The position numbers were made by a program, and so were the translations under genes. This document shows positions 29,585 to 37,777 of a stretch of DNA of 64,000 bases, one piece after another. Every line of letters starts with the position of its first letter. The stretch's first letter is position 1. Origin of the DNA: an uncultured Marinoscillum sp. Its GTDB lineage: Bacteria; Bacteroidota; Bacteroidia; Cytophagales; MED-G16. The notes under the pieces are model-generated. The model saw nothing but the letters and a program-made list of their open reading frames with translations. It ran no database searches and was not told where the DNA came from. Where the stretch lies: positions 124,001-188,000 of the forward strand of contig CABYXZ010000002.1 in assembly GCA_902523065.1 (NCBI GenBank), written 5' to 3'.

Positions 29585-30364
29585 ATGAGAAAAATTAATA
29601 TATCAATTCTTCTAGGTTTACTGCTTATTTTAACTTCTTTTAACTCACTCAATCGTCAGTACAGACTCCAAACAATAGTAATTGATGCCGGTCACGGTGG
29701 AAAAGATCCTGGAGCAAGAGGTAAATTTTCATGGGAGAAAGACATCGCTCTCTCTATATCTCTCGAGTTAGGTAGAATTTTAAAGGAAAATATCCCTAAT
29801 GTAAATGTACTTTACACGAGGAAAGAAGACAGGTTCTTGACACTATACCGCAGGTCAGAGATTGCCAATAAGGCCGAGGCCGACCTTTTTATATCTATAC
29901 ACGCAGACTCCTTCTCGAAGTCTTCTGTCTACGGAGCTACAACCTACCTAATGGGCTTAAGTAAATCATCCGCCAATATGAATGTGGCAAAAAGGGAAAA
30001 CTCAGTAATATTTATGGAAGAAAACTTTGAGGATACATACAAAGATTTTGATCCTAACTCTTCCGAGTCCGTCATGCTGCTTAGTTTAACACAAAAAGCT
30101 AAGATTGATAACAGTACCATTTTAGCAAATCTAATTCAAGATCAGTTTGCTAACAGGGCAGGGATAAGGTCAAGGGGAGTTAAGCAGGCACCATTCCAGG
30201 TACTTTGGAATACAACTATGCCAAGTGTTCTTATTGAGACTGGTTTCATGACAAATCCTACTGAGGAGAGGAAGTTAAACGATAAAACGCACAGGGTGTA
30301 CATTGCCTCTGCTATTTTTAGAGCAATTCGTGATTATAAGAACTATTTAGAATCAAATGTTTAA
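29585..30364 (+). CDS. N-acetylmuramoyl-L-alanine amidase (Amidase_3)
   Basis: 259 residues from the ATG; an in-frame GTG six bases upstream is also possible. A short hydrophobic N-terminus (about residues 6-19) acts as signal or anchor. The zinc-dependent amidase domain has H37 in VIDAGHGGKDPGARG, the Glu in RRSEIANKAEADLFISIHAD, and LIETGFMTNPTEE. It cleaves the lactyl-peptide amide bond of peptidoglycan, mostly during cell separation. It is ten bases upstream of the MCE gene and probably co-transcribed. Confidence 0.94.
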   Translation: MRKINISILLGLLLILTSFNSLNRQYRLQTIVIDAGHGGKDPGARGKFSWEKDIALSISLELGRILKENIPNVNVLYTRKEDRFLTLYRRSEIANKAEADLFISIHADSFSKSSVYGATTYLMGLSKSSANMNVAKRENSVIFMEENFEDTYKDFDPNSSESVMLLSLTQKAKIDNSTILANLIQDQFANRAGIRSRGVKQAPFQVLWNTTMPSVLIETGFMTNPTEERKLNDKTHRVYIASAIFRAIRDYKNYLESNV

Positions 30365-30373
30365 TTTTGATTT

Positions 30374-31324
30374 ATGAGTAAGGAAGTAAAAGTAGGTTTA
30401 ATCGGAGTAATAGGTCTAGTATTTTTCTATCTAGGATCAAACTTCCTTAAGGGTATTGATTTCTTTTCACCAGTGAGCAGATACTATGCAGTCTACGAAA
30501 ATGTTGACGGATTAATTGTTGCAAACCCAATTATTGTCAATGGGTACTCTGTCGGAAGGGTAAGTGACATAAGAATTCTTCAGGATAGAGATAACAAGAT
30601 CTTAGTCTCAATGGATATAGACAAAGATCTTATCATAGGTATAAATTCTAAAGCAACGCTTAGCAGTAACGACTTTCTAGGAAGTAAGGCAATAGTTCTA
30701 TCTATTGGAGACATCAACTCACCGATAAATGAGGGAGATACTATCATGTCAGAGATAGCTGGTGGTTTGTCTGAACTGCTTGAAAAAGCTACTCCAATAA
30801 CTGATAATCTAGGAGTTACAATTAGTAGATTGAATGATATCCTTGCAAGCTTGAGGGGTAGTGGAGATATGATAACAACCACTCTTGATAACCTTAATAA
30901 TGTACTTACAAATACCAATGACTTAATTGATAATAATGAGGAGACTATAACAACAACACTTGAAAATTTAAATAGTCTGACAGATGACCTATCGAAAAAG
31001 CTAAGTGACATTGATCCTATTATCAAGGGAGCTAATGATATGATAAGCAACCTAAATAGGGTAGATTTTGAAAATACTTTTAATCAGATTGATATATTAC
31101 TTACTTCTATGAACGGAGTTTTTGATGATATTGAGTCTGGAGAGGGAGGAACCTTGTCACTACTACTTTCTGATGACTCTTTATATAACAATCTTAATAA
31201 GACAGCTTTTGATCTTGATAAATTACTTCAACATATTAATGAAAATCCAAAACATTTCTTTGCCCCACTTGGAAAGAGTAGAAAAAAAATTGAAAGAGAC
31301 TTAAGAAAACAAGGCAAGGAATAG
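30374..31324 (+). CDS. MCE-domain (MlaD-like) lipid transport protein
   Basis: 316 residues: one N-terminal membrane span (about residues 6-24), one MCE domain (about 36-115, with VNGYSVGRVSDIRI), then a long predicted coiled/helical region with asparagine- and aspartate-rich heptads. MlaD-type proteins form hexameric rings that pass phospholipids between membranes. The ATPase and permease partners (MlaF/MlaE-like) are not in the window. It follows the amidase gene. Confidence 0.9.
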   Translation: MSKEVKVGLIGVIGLVFFYLGSNFLKGIDFFSPVSRYYAVYENVDGLIVANPIIVNGYSVGRVSDIRILQDRDNKILVSMDIDKDLIIGINSKATLSSNDFLGSKAIVLSIGDINSPINEGDTIMSEIAGGLSELLEKATPITDNLGVTISRLNDILASLRGSGDMITTTLDNLNNVLTNTNDLIDNNEETITTTLENLNSLTDDLSKKLSDIDPIIKGANDMISNLNRVDFENTFNQIDILLTSMNGVFDDIESGEGGTLSLLLSDDSLYNNLNKTAFDLDKLLQHINENPKHFFAPLGKSRKKIERDLRKQGKE

Positions 31325-31325
31325 C

Positions 31326-31913
31326 TTAGGTGGTGAAGGATAGTATGTGACCCTCGAACTCAATGGTTTCTACTTTATACTTTCTCTCATGTATTCTACT
31401 CTCGTACAAATTATTTTTTACTTTCCTTACGAATATTTCTTTTAGGGGAATTGTATCACCCTCAACTTTGTAGGAAGATTCTTTTACAGACCAGATAGCA
31501 GTGATTTGATTATTCTTTGTACTAAACTTTTTTTCGTTTTCATTCAAAAACTTATCCTTCACCTTTTTTATTTTTTCATCTATCCTCTCAATATCTACTC
31601 CACATTTATTTTTCAAATTTACCATGCCAACGGCGTAAGGAAATTTATGTGATATGGATATACCTCCTTCTTTGATTGTATCTAGAGCTGGTTTCCCACT
31701 ATCATCTTTTATTATTTTACCATAAACTACTCTCAACTTTTCACAGCAATATTTGATAGCCTCCCTGGTAGCTACATGTTCCTTAAACTTATTCTCGTTT
31801 TTAATTTTGATTTCATCAGTGGATAGTTTTTCTAACTCTTCAAGAGATTCATCTATTTTCCATACTGAAATTAATGTATTATAGTCAGGTGATATAGATT
31901 TAATTATAGGCAT
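31326..31913 (-). CDS. Sfp-type 4'-phosphopantetheinyl transferase
   Basis: 195 residues, small for the Sfp group but with the diagnostic parts: GVDIERI (magnesium-binding Asp and Glu), FLNENEKKF, and AIWSVKESSYKVEG (WSxKES..K). It transfers phosphopantetheine from CoA to carrier proteins. In Bacteroidota an Sfp-like protein is often the only such enzyme besides AcpS; no PKS/NRPS genes are nearby to define the target. It is tail-to-tail with the MCE gene with one base between. Confidence 0.9.
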   Translation of the reverse strand: MPIIKSISPDYNTLISVWKIDESLEELEKLSTDEIKIKNENKFKEHVATREAIKYCCEKLRVVYGKIIKDDSGKPALDTIKEGGISISHKFPYAVGMVNLKNKCGVDIERIDEKIKKVKDKFLNENEKKFSTKNNQITAIWSVKESSYKVEGDTIPLKEIFVRKVKNNLYESRIHERKYKVETIEFEGHILSFTT

Positions 31914-31976
31914 ATAACATCTTATTAGTATAAAAATATTAAATATTTAAATGATTTTATTTAAATTAAAAGATAT

Positions 31977-32999
31977 ATGGAGAGTAAAAATTCTCGTGAT
32001 ATTCAAAATCAAAAATTCGATACCAGTTTTAGAGGTTACGATAAAAGTCAGGTAGATAATTACCTCAAACTAATTTCCAAAGAATTTGAAATACTTGAAT
32101 CAAAAGTATCCGACTTAAATAAAAATATTGAAGAGTTAAAGCAAGAAAGTGACAAATTCAAAAGCGTTGAAAATTCTCTGATAGAGACGCTCAAGACAGC
32201 AGAGGATACTGGTAAAAATATTATTGAGAAGGCGAAGGAGGATGTGAGTTCGATAATTGATGACTCAAGGAAAGAACTTAGCCATATAAAAGAGGAATAT
32301 AACTCCTTGAAAGATATGAGGGATTCTTTGGTTGATGAGTTAAAAAGTCTAAGTTCAAAAATCAGTGAAGGTATTGGTGATGTAAGCGTAGACGCAGATT
32401 TTGATGAAGTTGAGAAAAATATTGATGCTGTTGAGGAAAATATAAATGCTAATGGAGTGGAGGAAAATTTAGAGGTTCAGCAGTTAGAACCTCAAGCAGA
32501 GGAGGAGATGGATTTAGAACAGACTGATCTCAGTGAAGAGGCTGATGATGAAAGTGATTCAGAGGGTGAAGCAGATGAAACTTTAGAGTCAAGCGATGAG
32601 GAGGTTGATGGTAGTGAGCCAGAACTTTTTGATGACGAAGAGTCGCAGGAAGATGATATCTATGAAGTGACTACAGAGCCAAGGGATGAGGAGGAGTTGA
32701 TATCTGAGGGAGAACCAAATGATGAAGAAAATTTAGTCTCCTCTGATGATGAAATTGTTAGTGAGGATAAAGAGGATAAAGAGATGACTGCAGATGAAAT
32801 CTTTGGAGGAAGTGAAACGGATACAGATAACCTAGAGGAGGATGAGGAGAGAGAGGTTGAACTAGATGTCAAGGTAGAGGAAGAAAGAGAGTCAGTTGAT
32901 GATGAAGAAACTGAACAAACCGATAATGAGGAGGTAAGCAACAAAAAAGATAAAGATAATTCCCAAAAATCCTTTTTTGATACATTCGATGAAAATTAA
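31977..32999 (+). CDS. DivIVA-domain protein with long acidic tail
   Basis: 340 residues. The N-terminal DivIVA-type segment has FDTSFRGYDKSQVDNYL, including the RGYD turn that senses curved membrane in Gram-positive DivIVA. Residues about 38-130 form a coiled coil. From about residue 140 to 325 the sequence is mostly Glu, Asp and Ser, a strongly acidic low-complexity region, ending in a short basic stretch with SFFDTF. I infer a polar or septal scaffold whose tail recruits partners electrostatically. The tail has no recognised domain. It overlaps the folB start by 11 bases. Confidence 0.8.
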   Translation: MESKNSRDIQNQKFDTSFRGYDKSQVDNYLKLISKEFEILESKVSDLNKNIEELKQESDKFKSVENSLIETLKTAEDTGKNIIEKAKEDVSSIIDDSRKELSHIKEEYNSLKDMRDSLVDELKSLSSKISEGIGDVSVDADFDEVEKNIDAVEENINANGVEENLEVQQLEPQAEEEMDLEQTDLSEEADDESDSEGEADETLESSDEEVDGSEPELFDDEESQEDDIYEVTTEPRDEEELISEGEPNDEENLVSSDDEIVSEDKEDKEMTADEIFGGSETDTDNLEEDEEREVELDVKVEEERESVDDEETEQTDNEEVSNKKDKDNSQKSFFDTFDEN

Positions 33000-33351
33000 A
33001 GGTTCATCTATCTCGCTTAATGACATTAAATTCCACTCCAAAATTGGCCTTTATGATTTTGAGAAGCAGGAGGGTAATGATTTTATAGTAAACATATCTG
33101 TTAAGGTAGATGATCTTAGATACGATGACAAAATTTCAAGCACGGTCGATTACGGAAACATTTTTGACATAATCAATTCCGAGATGGGGAAGGAGTGTAA
33201 CCTTATTGAAACTGTTGCTCACACGATCTCTTCAAGAATTCATTCTGAAATCAAATCTGTAAACAATTGTAAACTAGAGATAATTAAAGTTAAACCACCA
33301 ATAGAGGGAGACGTTGGAAGTTCTAGCTTCGTCCTCGAGACCACAAAGTAA
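32989..33351 (+). CDS. folB: Dihydroneopterin aldolase
   Basis: 120 residues from the ATG giving MKIKGSSISLNDIKFHSKIG; an upstream TTG is in frame but unlikely. FolB cleaves dihydroneopterin to hydroxymethyl-dihydropterin in folate synthesis. The FKFHSKIGLYDFEKQEGNDF-like opening, STVDYGNIFDIINSEM and KVKPPI are typical. The start lies inside the last codons of the DivIVA-like gene. Confidence 0.93.
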   Translation: MKIKGSSISLNDIKFHSKIGLYDFEKQEGNDFIVNISVKVDDLRYDDKISSTVDYGNIFDIINSEMGKECNLIETVAHTISSRIHSEIKSVNNCKLEIIKVKPPIEGDVGSSSFVLETTK

Positions 33352-33352
33352 T

Positions 33353-33739
33353 ATGAGTAAGGACAATACACTTAAGGATTATATTTCAAAGGCTAAGATT
33401 ATTATTGAAGATGATAAAAAACTAAAGAAATTAATTGAGGATGTCTTAGAGAAATTAAAAGAATTATCTAACGATAAAAAGTCTACAGAAAAATTAAATG
33501 AATCGCTCAGGCTCTTTATCAGAATGGTCAATGCCTATACATCTAAAGAGTACACGTACGTTCCTTGGAAGACAATCTGTTTACTTGTTGCCGGCCTAAT
33601 CTATTTTATTTATCCCATAGACTTAATCCCTGACTTTATACCTATTGCTGGTATTATTGACGATGTAGCTCTGATTGCATGGATATATGACTCAATCAGA
33701 GAGGATATTGATAATTTTTTGGAGTGGGAGCAAAATTAA
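33353..33739 (+). CDS. YkvA-like DUF1232 membrane protein
   Basis: 128 residues from the ATG giving MSKDNTLKDYISKAK. A helical, charged N-terminus of about 70 residues is followed by the DUF1232 core with hydrophobic segments around ICLLVAGLIYFIYPIDLIPD and FIPIAGIIDDVALIAWIYDS. The YPIDLIPD motif defines the family. Function is unknown. It sits between folB and dtd with gaps of one base on each side. Confidence 0.88.
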   Translation: MSKDNTLKDYISKAKIIIEDDKKLKKLIEDVLEKLKELSNDKKSTEKLNESLRLFIRMVNAYTSKEYTYVPWKTICLLVAGLIYFIYPIDLIPDFIPIAGIIDDVALIAWIYDSIREDIDNFLEWEQN

Positions 33740-33740
33740 A

Positions 33741-34193
33741 ATGAGAGTTGTTGTACAGAGGGTAAGTCAGTCAAACGTAAAGGTATCAGGAGAGGTAATT
33801 GGTGAAATTAATGAAGGTCTCATGGTTCTTGTAAGTTTTGTTGATGAAGATAATGACACTGATCTTGACTGGATGACAAAAAAAATTATTAATCTTAGGA
33901 TATTTAACGATGATGAGGGGAAGATGAATAGAAGTGTCCAGGACGTATCTGGAGATATTCTTCTTATCAGTCAGTTCACTCTCCACGGATCAACCAAGAA
34001 AGGGAATCGACCTTCTTTCATTAAGGCAGCAAAACCAGATTTTGCAAACGTTATGTATGAGAGGTTTATTAAAGTATTAGAGCAGACTCTAGGCAAGGTA
34101 ATTCAGACCGGTGAGTTTGGTGGCGACATGAAAGTTAGTCTTATCAACGATGGACCAACAACTATAATAATTGACTCAAAGGACAAAGAGTAA
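33741..34193 (+). CDS. dtd: D-aminoacyl-tRNA deacylase
   Basis: 150 residues from the ATG giving MRVVVQRVSQSNVKV. Both DTD signatures are present: SQFTLHGSTKKGNRPSF (SQxT) and the C-terminal NDGPTTIII (GPxT). The homodimer removes D-amino acids (and glycine) from mischarged tRNAs. A longer upstream reading inside the YkvA-like gene was rejected. It converges on the gene at 34195 with one base between. Confidence 0.96.
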   Translation: MRVVVQRVSQSNVKVSGEVIGEINEGLMVLVSFVDEDNDTDLDWMTKKIINLRIFNDDEGKMNRSVQDVSGDILLISQFTLHGSTKKGNRPSFIKAAKPDFANVMYERFIKVLEQTLGKVIQTGEFGGDMKVSLINDGPTTIIIDSKDKE

Positions 34194-34194
34194 A

Positions 34195-35391
34195 CTACTC
34201 TTCTGGGATAAATGTATAATTAAAAACTTTTTCAAAATTTCCATCATCGCTTTTCCATCTTAAAGTACCTTCATCAATAATTTCAATAGTATAAGAGCCT
34301 GCATCATATGTATTTCCTTCACTTAAACATTCTAAAGTAAATCCAACTGTATTTTCATTCTTTATTTTACCACTAGAAAACTCACAGTTCTGGCTATCAT
34401 ATCTCCAGGAAGCATAAGAATAAATACCATTTATATCATCAGATATATTCAGTATAATTTCAATAATATCTACATAATCATTTTTATTTTGAGCCCCGGC
34501 AGCGGCTAGTTCATCAATCTCTTTTAAGAACACTTTGTATTGACCTCTCTTAAATTTTGTTTCTGCATAAATATCTATCTTATCGACGCATTCCCCACAA
34601 GTATTTTTTTCATACTCACAGATTACTTTTTTTTCCCAGTCGCTAATTACCCACTCTCTGTAATTATCAAGTTTCTGGAATACTAATTCATAATATATAC
34701 TTTTCACTAACTCATCTTTTGAACCAAAAAATATTTTAGTTACAGTCTTATCGCCTTCTTTAAATTCATCTAGAGACTTGTATAAATCATGTTCCTGAAT
34801 TACAGAGTACCCTACCAGATTTGACTGACCGTACCATAACGGTCTAGGTAAGTCGAACCAAGGTTCAGGCTCTCTATGTGATTTACCACCTCTGAAATAT
34901 CTTTCTCCTGACGTTGTCCCATCAATAGTATCAATAGCACCAAATCCATATAGCTTAAACTTTTCTATAACATTTAGTGGGAAAGTTTTGAATTCTAATT
35001 CACTTGGTATAATGCCAAGGTTTATAAAAACTTGTTTGGCTAGAACAGAGGTAAATTGAAAATTTTCGAAACTATTTTCCTTTAAATTTTTAATTAATCG
35101 TATTAATTCGATATTAATCTTATCAAATTCATCATAGTATTTTGGAAGGTAGCATTCGCAGAAGTCATCTATTGCTTTTCTTAATTCGGAGACGTCGTCC
35201 TCAACATCATAATCATAAATTGAATAAAGCTCCTCATAGTCAATTGGAATTCTTTCTGCAGTAGGAGTGAAGCTGCATGTGTATTTATTTTCCTCAAATA
35301 ATTTCATAAGCTCATCTATAGATGGAACTCTTTGTGAAAAAATATTATTGGATGATAATATTAGAGCTACAAAAAAAATGACTCTTTTCAA
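34195..35391 (-). CDS. Secreted protein of unknown function
   Basis: I do not recognise this 398-residue protein. It has a signal peptide (about residues 1-19, ending IFSQ), so it is likely periplasmic or outer-membrane. Cysteines are notable: one near residue 38, a CEC at about residue 73, and later ICEYEKNTCGECVDKIDIYA, which could form disulphides or bind metal. The C-terminal 80 residues look beta-rich (FTLECLSEGNTYDAGSYTI) and end DGNFEKVFNYTFIPEE, with no T9SS tail. It lies one base downstream of a CPA1 antiporter on the same strand, so they are probably one operon. Confidence 0.85.
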   Translation of the reverse strand: MKRVIFFVALILSSNNIFSQRVPSIDELMKLFEENKYTCSFTPTAERIPIDYEELYSIYDYDVEDDVSELRKAIDDFCECYLPKYYDEFDKINIELIRLIKNLKENSFENFQFTSVLAKQVFINLGIIPSELEFKTFPLNVIEKFKLYGFGAIDTIDGTTSGERYFRGGKSHREPEPWFDLPRPLWYGQSNLVGYSVIQEHDLYKSLDEFKEGDKTVTKIFFGSKDELVKSIYYELVFQKLDNYREWVISDWEKKVICEYEKNTCGECVDKIDIYAETKFKRGQYKVFLKEIDELAAAGAQNKNDYVDIIEIILNISDDINGIYSYASWRYDSQNCEFSSGKIKNENTVGFTLECLSEGNTYDAGSYTIEIIDEGTLRWKSDDGNFEKVFNYTFIPEE

Positions 35392-35392
35392 A

Positions 35393-36709
35393 TTATTTTT
35401 TGTTTACTATCTTCTCCATTGTTAGCCCCTGTACTAAAATTGTAAATAGAACAACAGCATATGTAAGTATCAGTATAAGAGATTTAACATCTCCCATATC
35501 ATCGGGTAAGTTAAGGGCAAGGGCTATACTTAGTCCTCCTCTCAAACCACCCCAAGTTATAATTTTAGCTGTATTTTCTTCAAAATCTCTAAATCTTGAA
35601 AGGAAAACAATAGGGACAGATACTCCAATGTATCTTGATAGAACAACTAAAACTATTGTAATAACAGATAATGCCAGGTAGACCAAATTAAAGCTGTCGA
35701 AAATTAATATTATCTCGAGCCCTATAAGAATGAAAAGTATAGCGTTTAGCGTTTCATCAAGGAGGTGCCAGAATTTATAGACATAGTCTCCCATTGCAAG
35801 TTCACTATCACCATTACCATCTTTTTCCTTGATGTGCTTGTTAAGGTATAGTCCTAAGATTACAACACCGAGAGGTCCTGACAGATGATACCTTGTAGCT
35901 ATCACAGACACAAACAAAACTAGAGCAAGTGTTATTAAAACTTCTAACTCAACGTGTTCATTTTCAATGTACCTAACAAGTTTAAGACCAAAATATCCCA
36001 CTATTGCTCCAAGTGCCAGACCTCCTATTACTTCAGTGAAGAATAATACTCCGACTGAGTCAAGTGTGACCTCGGCGCCTGTAGTTTTTGCACCTAAAAG
36101 AGTCAGGAAGACTACAACTCCTATACCGTCGTTAAATAGAGATTCACCGGCAATCCTTGTCTCAGTTACGAGAGATAATTTCATCCTTTTTATTATTGAT
36201 AGTACTGCAATAGGGTCAGTGGGAGCTATCAAGGAACCAAAAAGTAGACAGTCAAGATAAGTTATTCCTAGTGAGGATAACCCAAATATTGGAGCATTTA
36301 ATAAGTAGTAGGTTAGACTTCCTACTACATATGTTGAAAATAAAACTCCAAATGAAGCAAGGAGTAGTATCGTGAGCTTATCTTTTCTTAGTATGTGGAC
36401 ATTGATAGACATGGCACCAGCAAATAAAAGAAATGGTAGCATGACATTCATTAACATGAAGTTAAAGTCAAAGCTTTCGGTGATGGTGTAGGCTATATCA
36501 AGAAATGTTGGAAAGAAAAAACCAAAAATTAAGATTACTATCGAAAGCGCTATTGCTAAAATCATCAAACCGATTGTCATCGGAAGTTTAAGGAATCTTA
36601 AGTTAACGATAGAGAAGAATGAGGCCAGTATGAGTAGTATGGTTGTAAGCTCGAGGATGTCAAGCCTTTTGTTTTCAATTAAGTTATACCCTTGGTTTAG
36701 CTCTTCCAC
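35393..36709 (-). CDS. CPA1-family Na+/H+ antiporter (NhaP-like)
   Basis: 438 residues from a GTG; about 12 membrane spans. The family ion-binding core is visible: the conserved PTDPIAVLSIIKRM segment, GESLFNDGIGVVVF (paired Asn-Asp), and the arginine-containing WGGLRGGLSIALALNLP. It exchanges cytoplasmic sodium (or potassium) for protons, as expected of a marine organism. No long C-terminal regulatory domain is present. It is upstream of and one base from the unknown secreted protein. Confidence 0.93.
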   Translation of the reverse strand: MEELNQGYNLIENKRLDILELTTILLILASFFSIVNLRFLKLPMTIGLMILAIALSIVILIFGFFFPTFLDIAYTITESFDFNFMLMNVMLPFLLFAGAMSINVHILRKDKLTILLLASFGVLFSTYVVGSLTYYLLNAPIFGLSSLGITYLDCLLFGSLIAPTDPIAVLSIIKRMKLSLVTETRIAGESLFNDGIGVVVFLTLLGAKTTGAEVTLDSVGVLFFTEVIGGLALGAIVGYFGLKLVRYIENEHVELEVLITLALVLFVSVIATRYHLSGPLGVVILGLYLNKHIKEKDGNGDSELAMGDYVYKFWHLLDETLNAILFILIGLEIILIFDSFNLVYLALSVITIVLVVLSRYIGVSVPIVFLSRFRDFEENTAKIITWGGLRGGLSIALALNLPDDMGDVKSLILILTYAVVLFTILVQGLTMEKIVNKK

Positions 36710-36760
36710 AAAAAAATTAATCTTATTAAAGAATATGTGAAAATAACTATAAATTTAAAT

Positions 36761-37087
36761 ATGACTATTCAAGAAGCACAAAAAATTATTGATAACTGGA
36801 TAAAAGAAAAAGGTGTCAGATATTTTAACGAACTAACTAACACAACAATACTCATGGAAGAGGTAGGCGAGCTTGCCAGAATAGTTTCTAGGAAGTATGG
36901 GGAGCAGTCATTTAAAAAGGGGGAGAAAGACCTTGATTTAGCAGATGAAATTGCTGATGTGATGTGGGTACTTATCTGTATTGCTAATCAGACAGGTGTT
37001 GACTTGACTGAAGCTTTAAAAAAAAATATTGATAAAAAAAACTCTAGAGATTCAAGAAGACATCTAGATAACAAGAAGTTAAGATAA
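36761..37087 (+). CDS. MazG-like nucleotide pyrophosphohydrolase
   Basis: 108 residues from the ATG giving MTIQEAQKIIDNW; an in-frame GTG eight codons upstream was rejected. It is a single short all-alpha MazG domain: LMEEVGELARIV and DLADEIADVMWVLICIANQ hold the acidic magnesium-binding residues. Relatives hydrolyse NTPs or damaged dNTPs; the specific substrate is not predictable. The end overlaps comB on the other strand by nine bases. Confidence 0.9.
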   Translation: MTIQEAQKIIDNWIKEKGVRYFNELTNTTILMEEVGELARIVSRKYGEQSFKKGEKDLDLADEIADVMWVLICIANQTGVDLTEALKKNIDKKNSRDSRRHLDNKKLR

Positions 37088-37777
37088 TACTATCTGATTT
37101 CCTTCTAGCAAGGGAATAATCGGCTGTGTATTTACCCTTGAGCAAAATTCTATATCAATTTTATTGTCGTATCCTGACAATCTTTTCGCGTGAGAAGATA
37201 ATTTAATTGTTTCTAGTATATCATTGGTGTTTTCGTGAAGAGCTTTAGCCATTAGTGCAGTGTCAGATTCAATTTCAAAGTTATCCAGACCTGCAACGAT
37301 TCCACCAGCGCAAAGGGTGTCTTCTAGATTCGTTTTACCGAGCCAACCTGAACATAGAAGGATGACGTCGGATTCAGATTTTTTAATGCGGTTGATTACT
37401 GATTCAATATTAAGAAAAGAGCATAGTATTGTCATCTCTGATCCCTCCGATTTAATTATAGCTTTTGATCCGTTACTTGTGGCTATCGCTACTTTTTTCC
37501 CCTTGATATCTTTCTCTGTTAATTTTGTTGGTGAGTTACCGTAATCAAAACCTTCAACCTTTTTACCTAGCCTCTCAGCCATTATGATGTAATCATGATC
37601 TTTAAGGCTTTTACATTCCTCTAATGAACCTATAGGCATAACGTGATCAGCACCAAGGAAGAGGAGAGTGTTTATTGTACTTGTTGCCCTAAGTACATCT
37701 ATCACTACTACTATTTTTCCTTTGTGATCGTAGTTATTAAAATCTTGATGGGTGAGGCATACATCTACGCTTCTCAT
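37079..37777 (-). CDS. 2-phosphosulfolactate phosphatase (ComB-like)
   Basis: 232 residues. VVVIDVLRATSTI at the N-terminus and EGFDYGNSPTKLTE, KKVAIATSNGSKAI and LLCSGWLGKTNLEDTLCAGG are ComB family motifs. In methanogens ComB makes sulfolactate for coenzyme M; in bacteria lacking CoM its role is not settled. It is fused by a four-base overlap to gcvT, so its product may be linked to one-carbon or sulfonate metabolism. I call the family with confidence, not the physiological role. Confidence 0.85.
   Translation of the reverse strand: MRSVDVCLTHQDFNNYDHKGKIVVVIDVLRATSTINTLLFLGADHVMPIGSLEECKSLKDHDYIIMAERLGKKVEGFDYGNSPTKLTEKDIKGKKVAIATSNGSKAIIKSEGSEMTILCSFLNIESVINRIKKSESDVILLCSGWLGKTNLEDTLCAGGIVAGLDNFEIESDTALMAKALHENTNDILETIKLSSHAKRLSGYDNKIDIEFCSRVNTQPIIPLLEGNQIVLS

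Noticed and set aside
30580..31050. Open reading of 156 codons opposite the MCE gene
   Set aside because: Hydrophobic shadow of the Asp/Asn-rich coiled region of the MCE protein.
32660..32944. Antisense reading of 94 codons in the acidic tail of the DivIVA-like gene
   Set aside because: It is made almost only of Ser, Leu, Thr and Val, the mirror of GAA/GAT/GAG codons on the other strand, so it is a shadow of the low-complexity tail.
33675..33740. Longer dtd start inside the YkvA-like gene
   Set aside because: DTD proteins begin MR-V-QRV; the ATG at 33741 gives this exactly.
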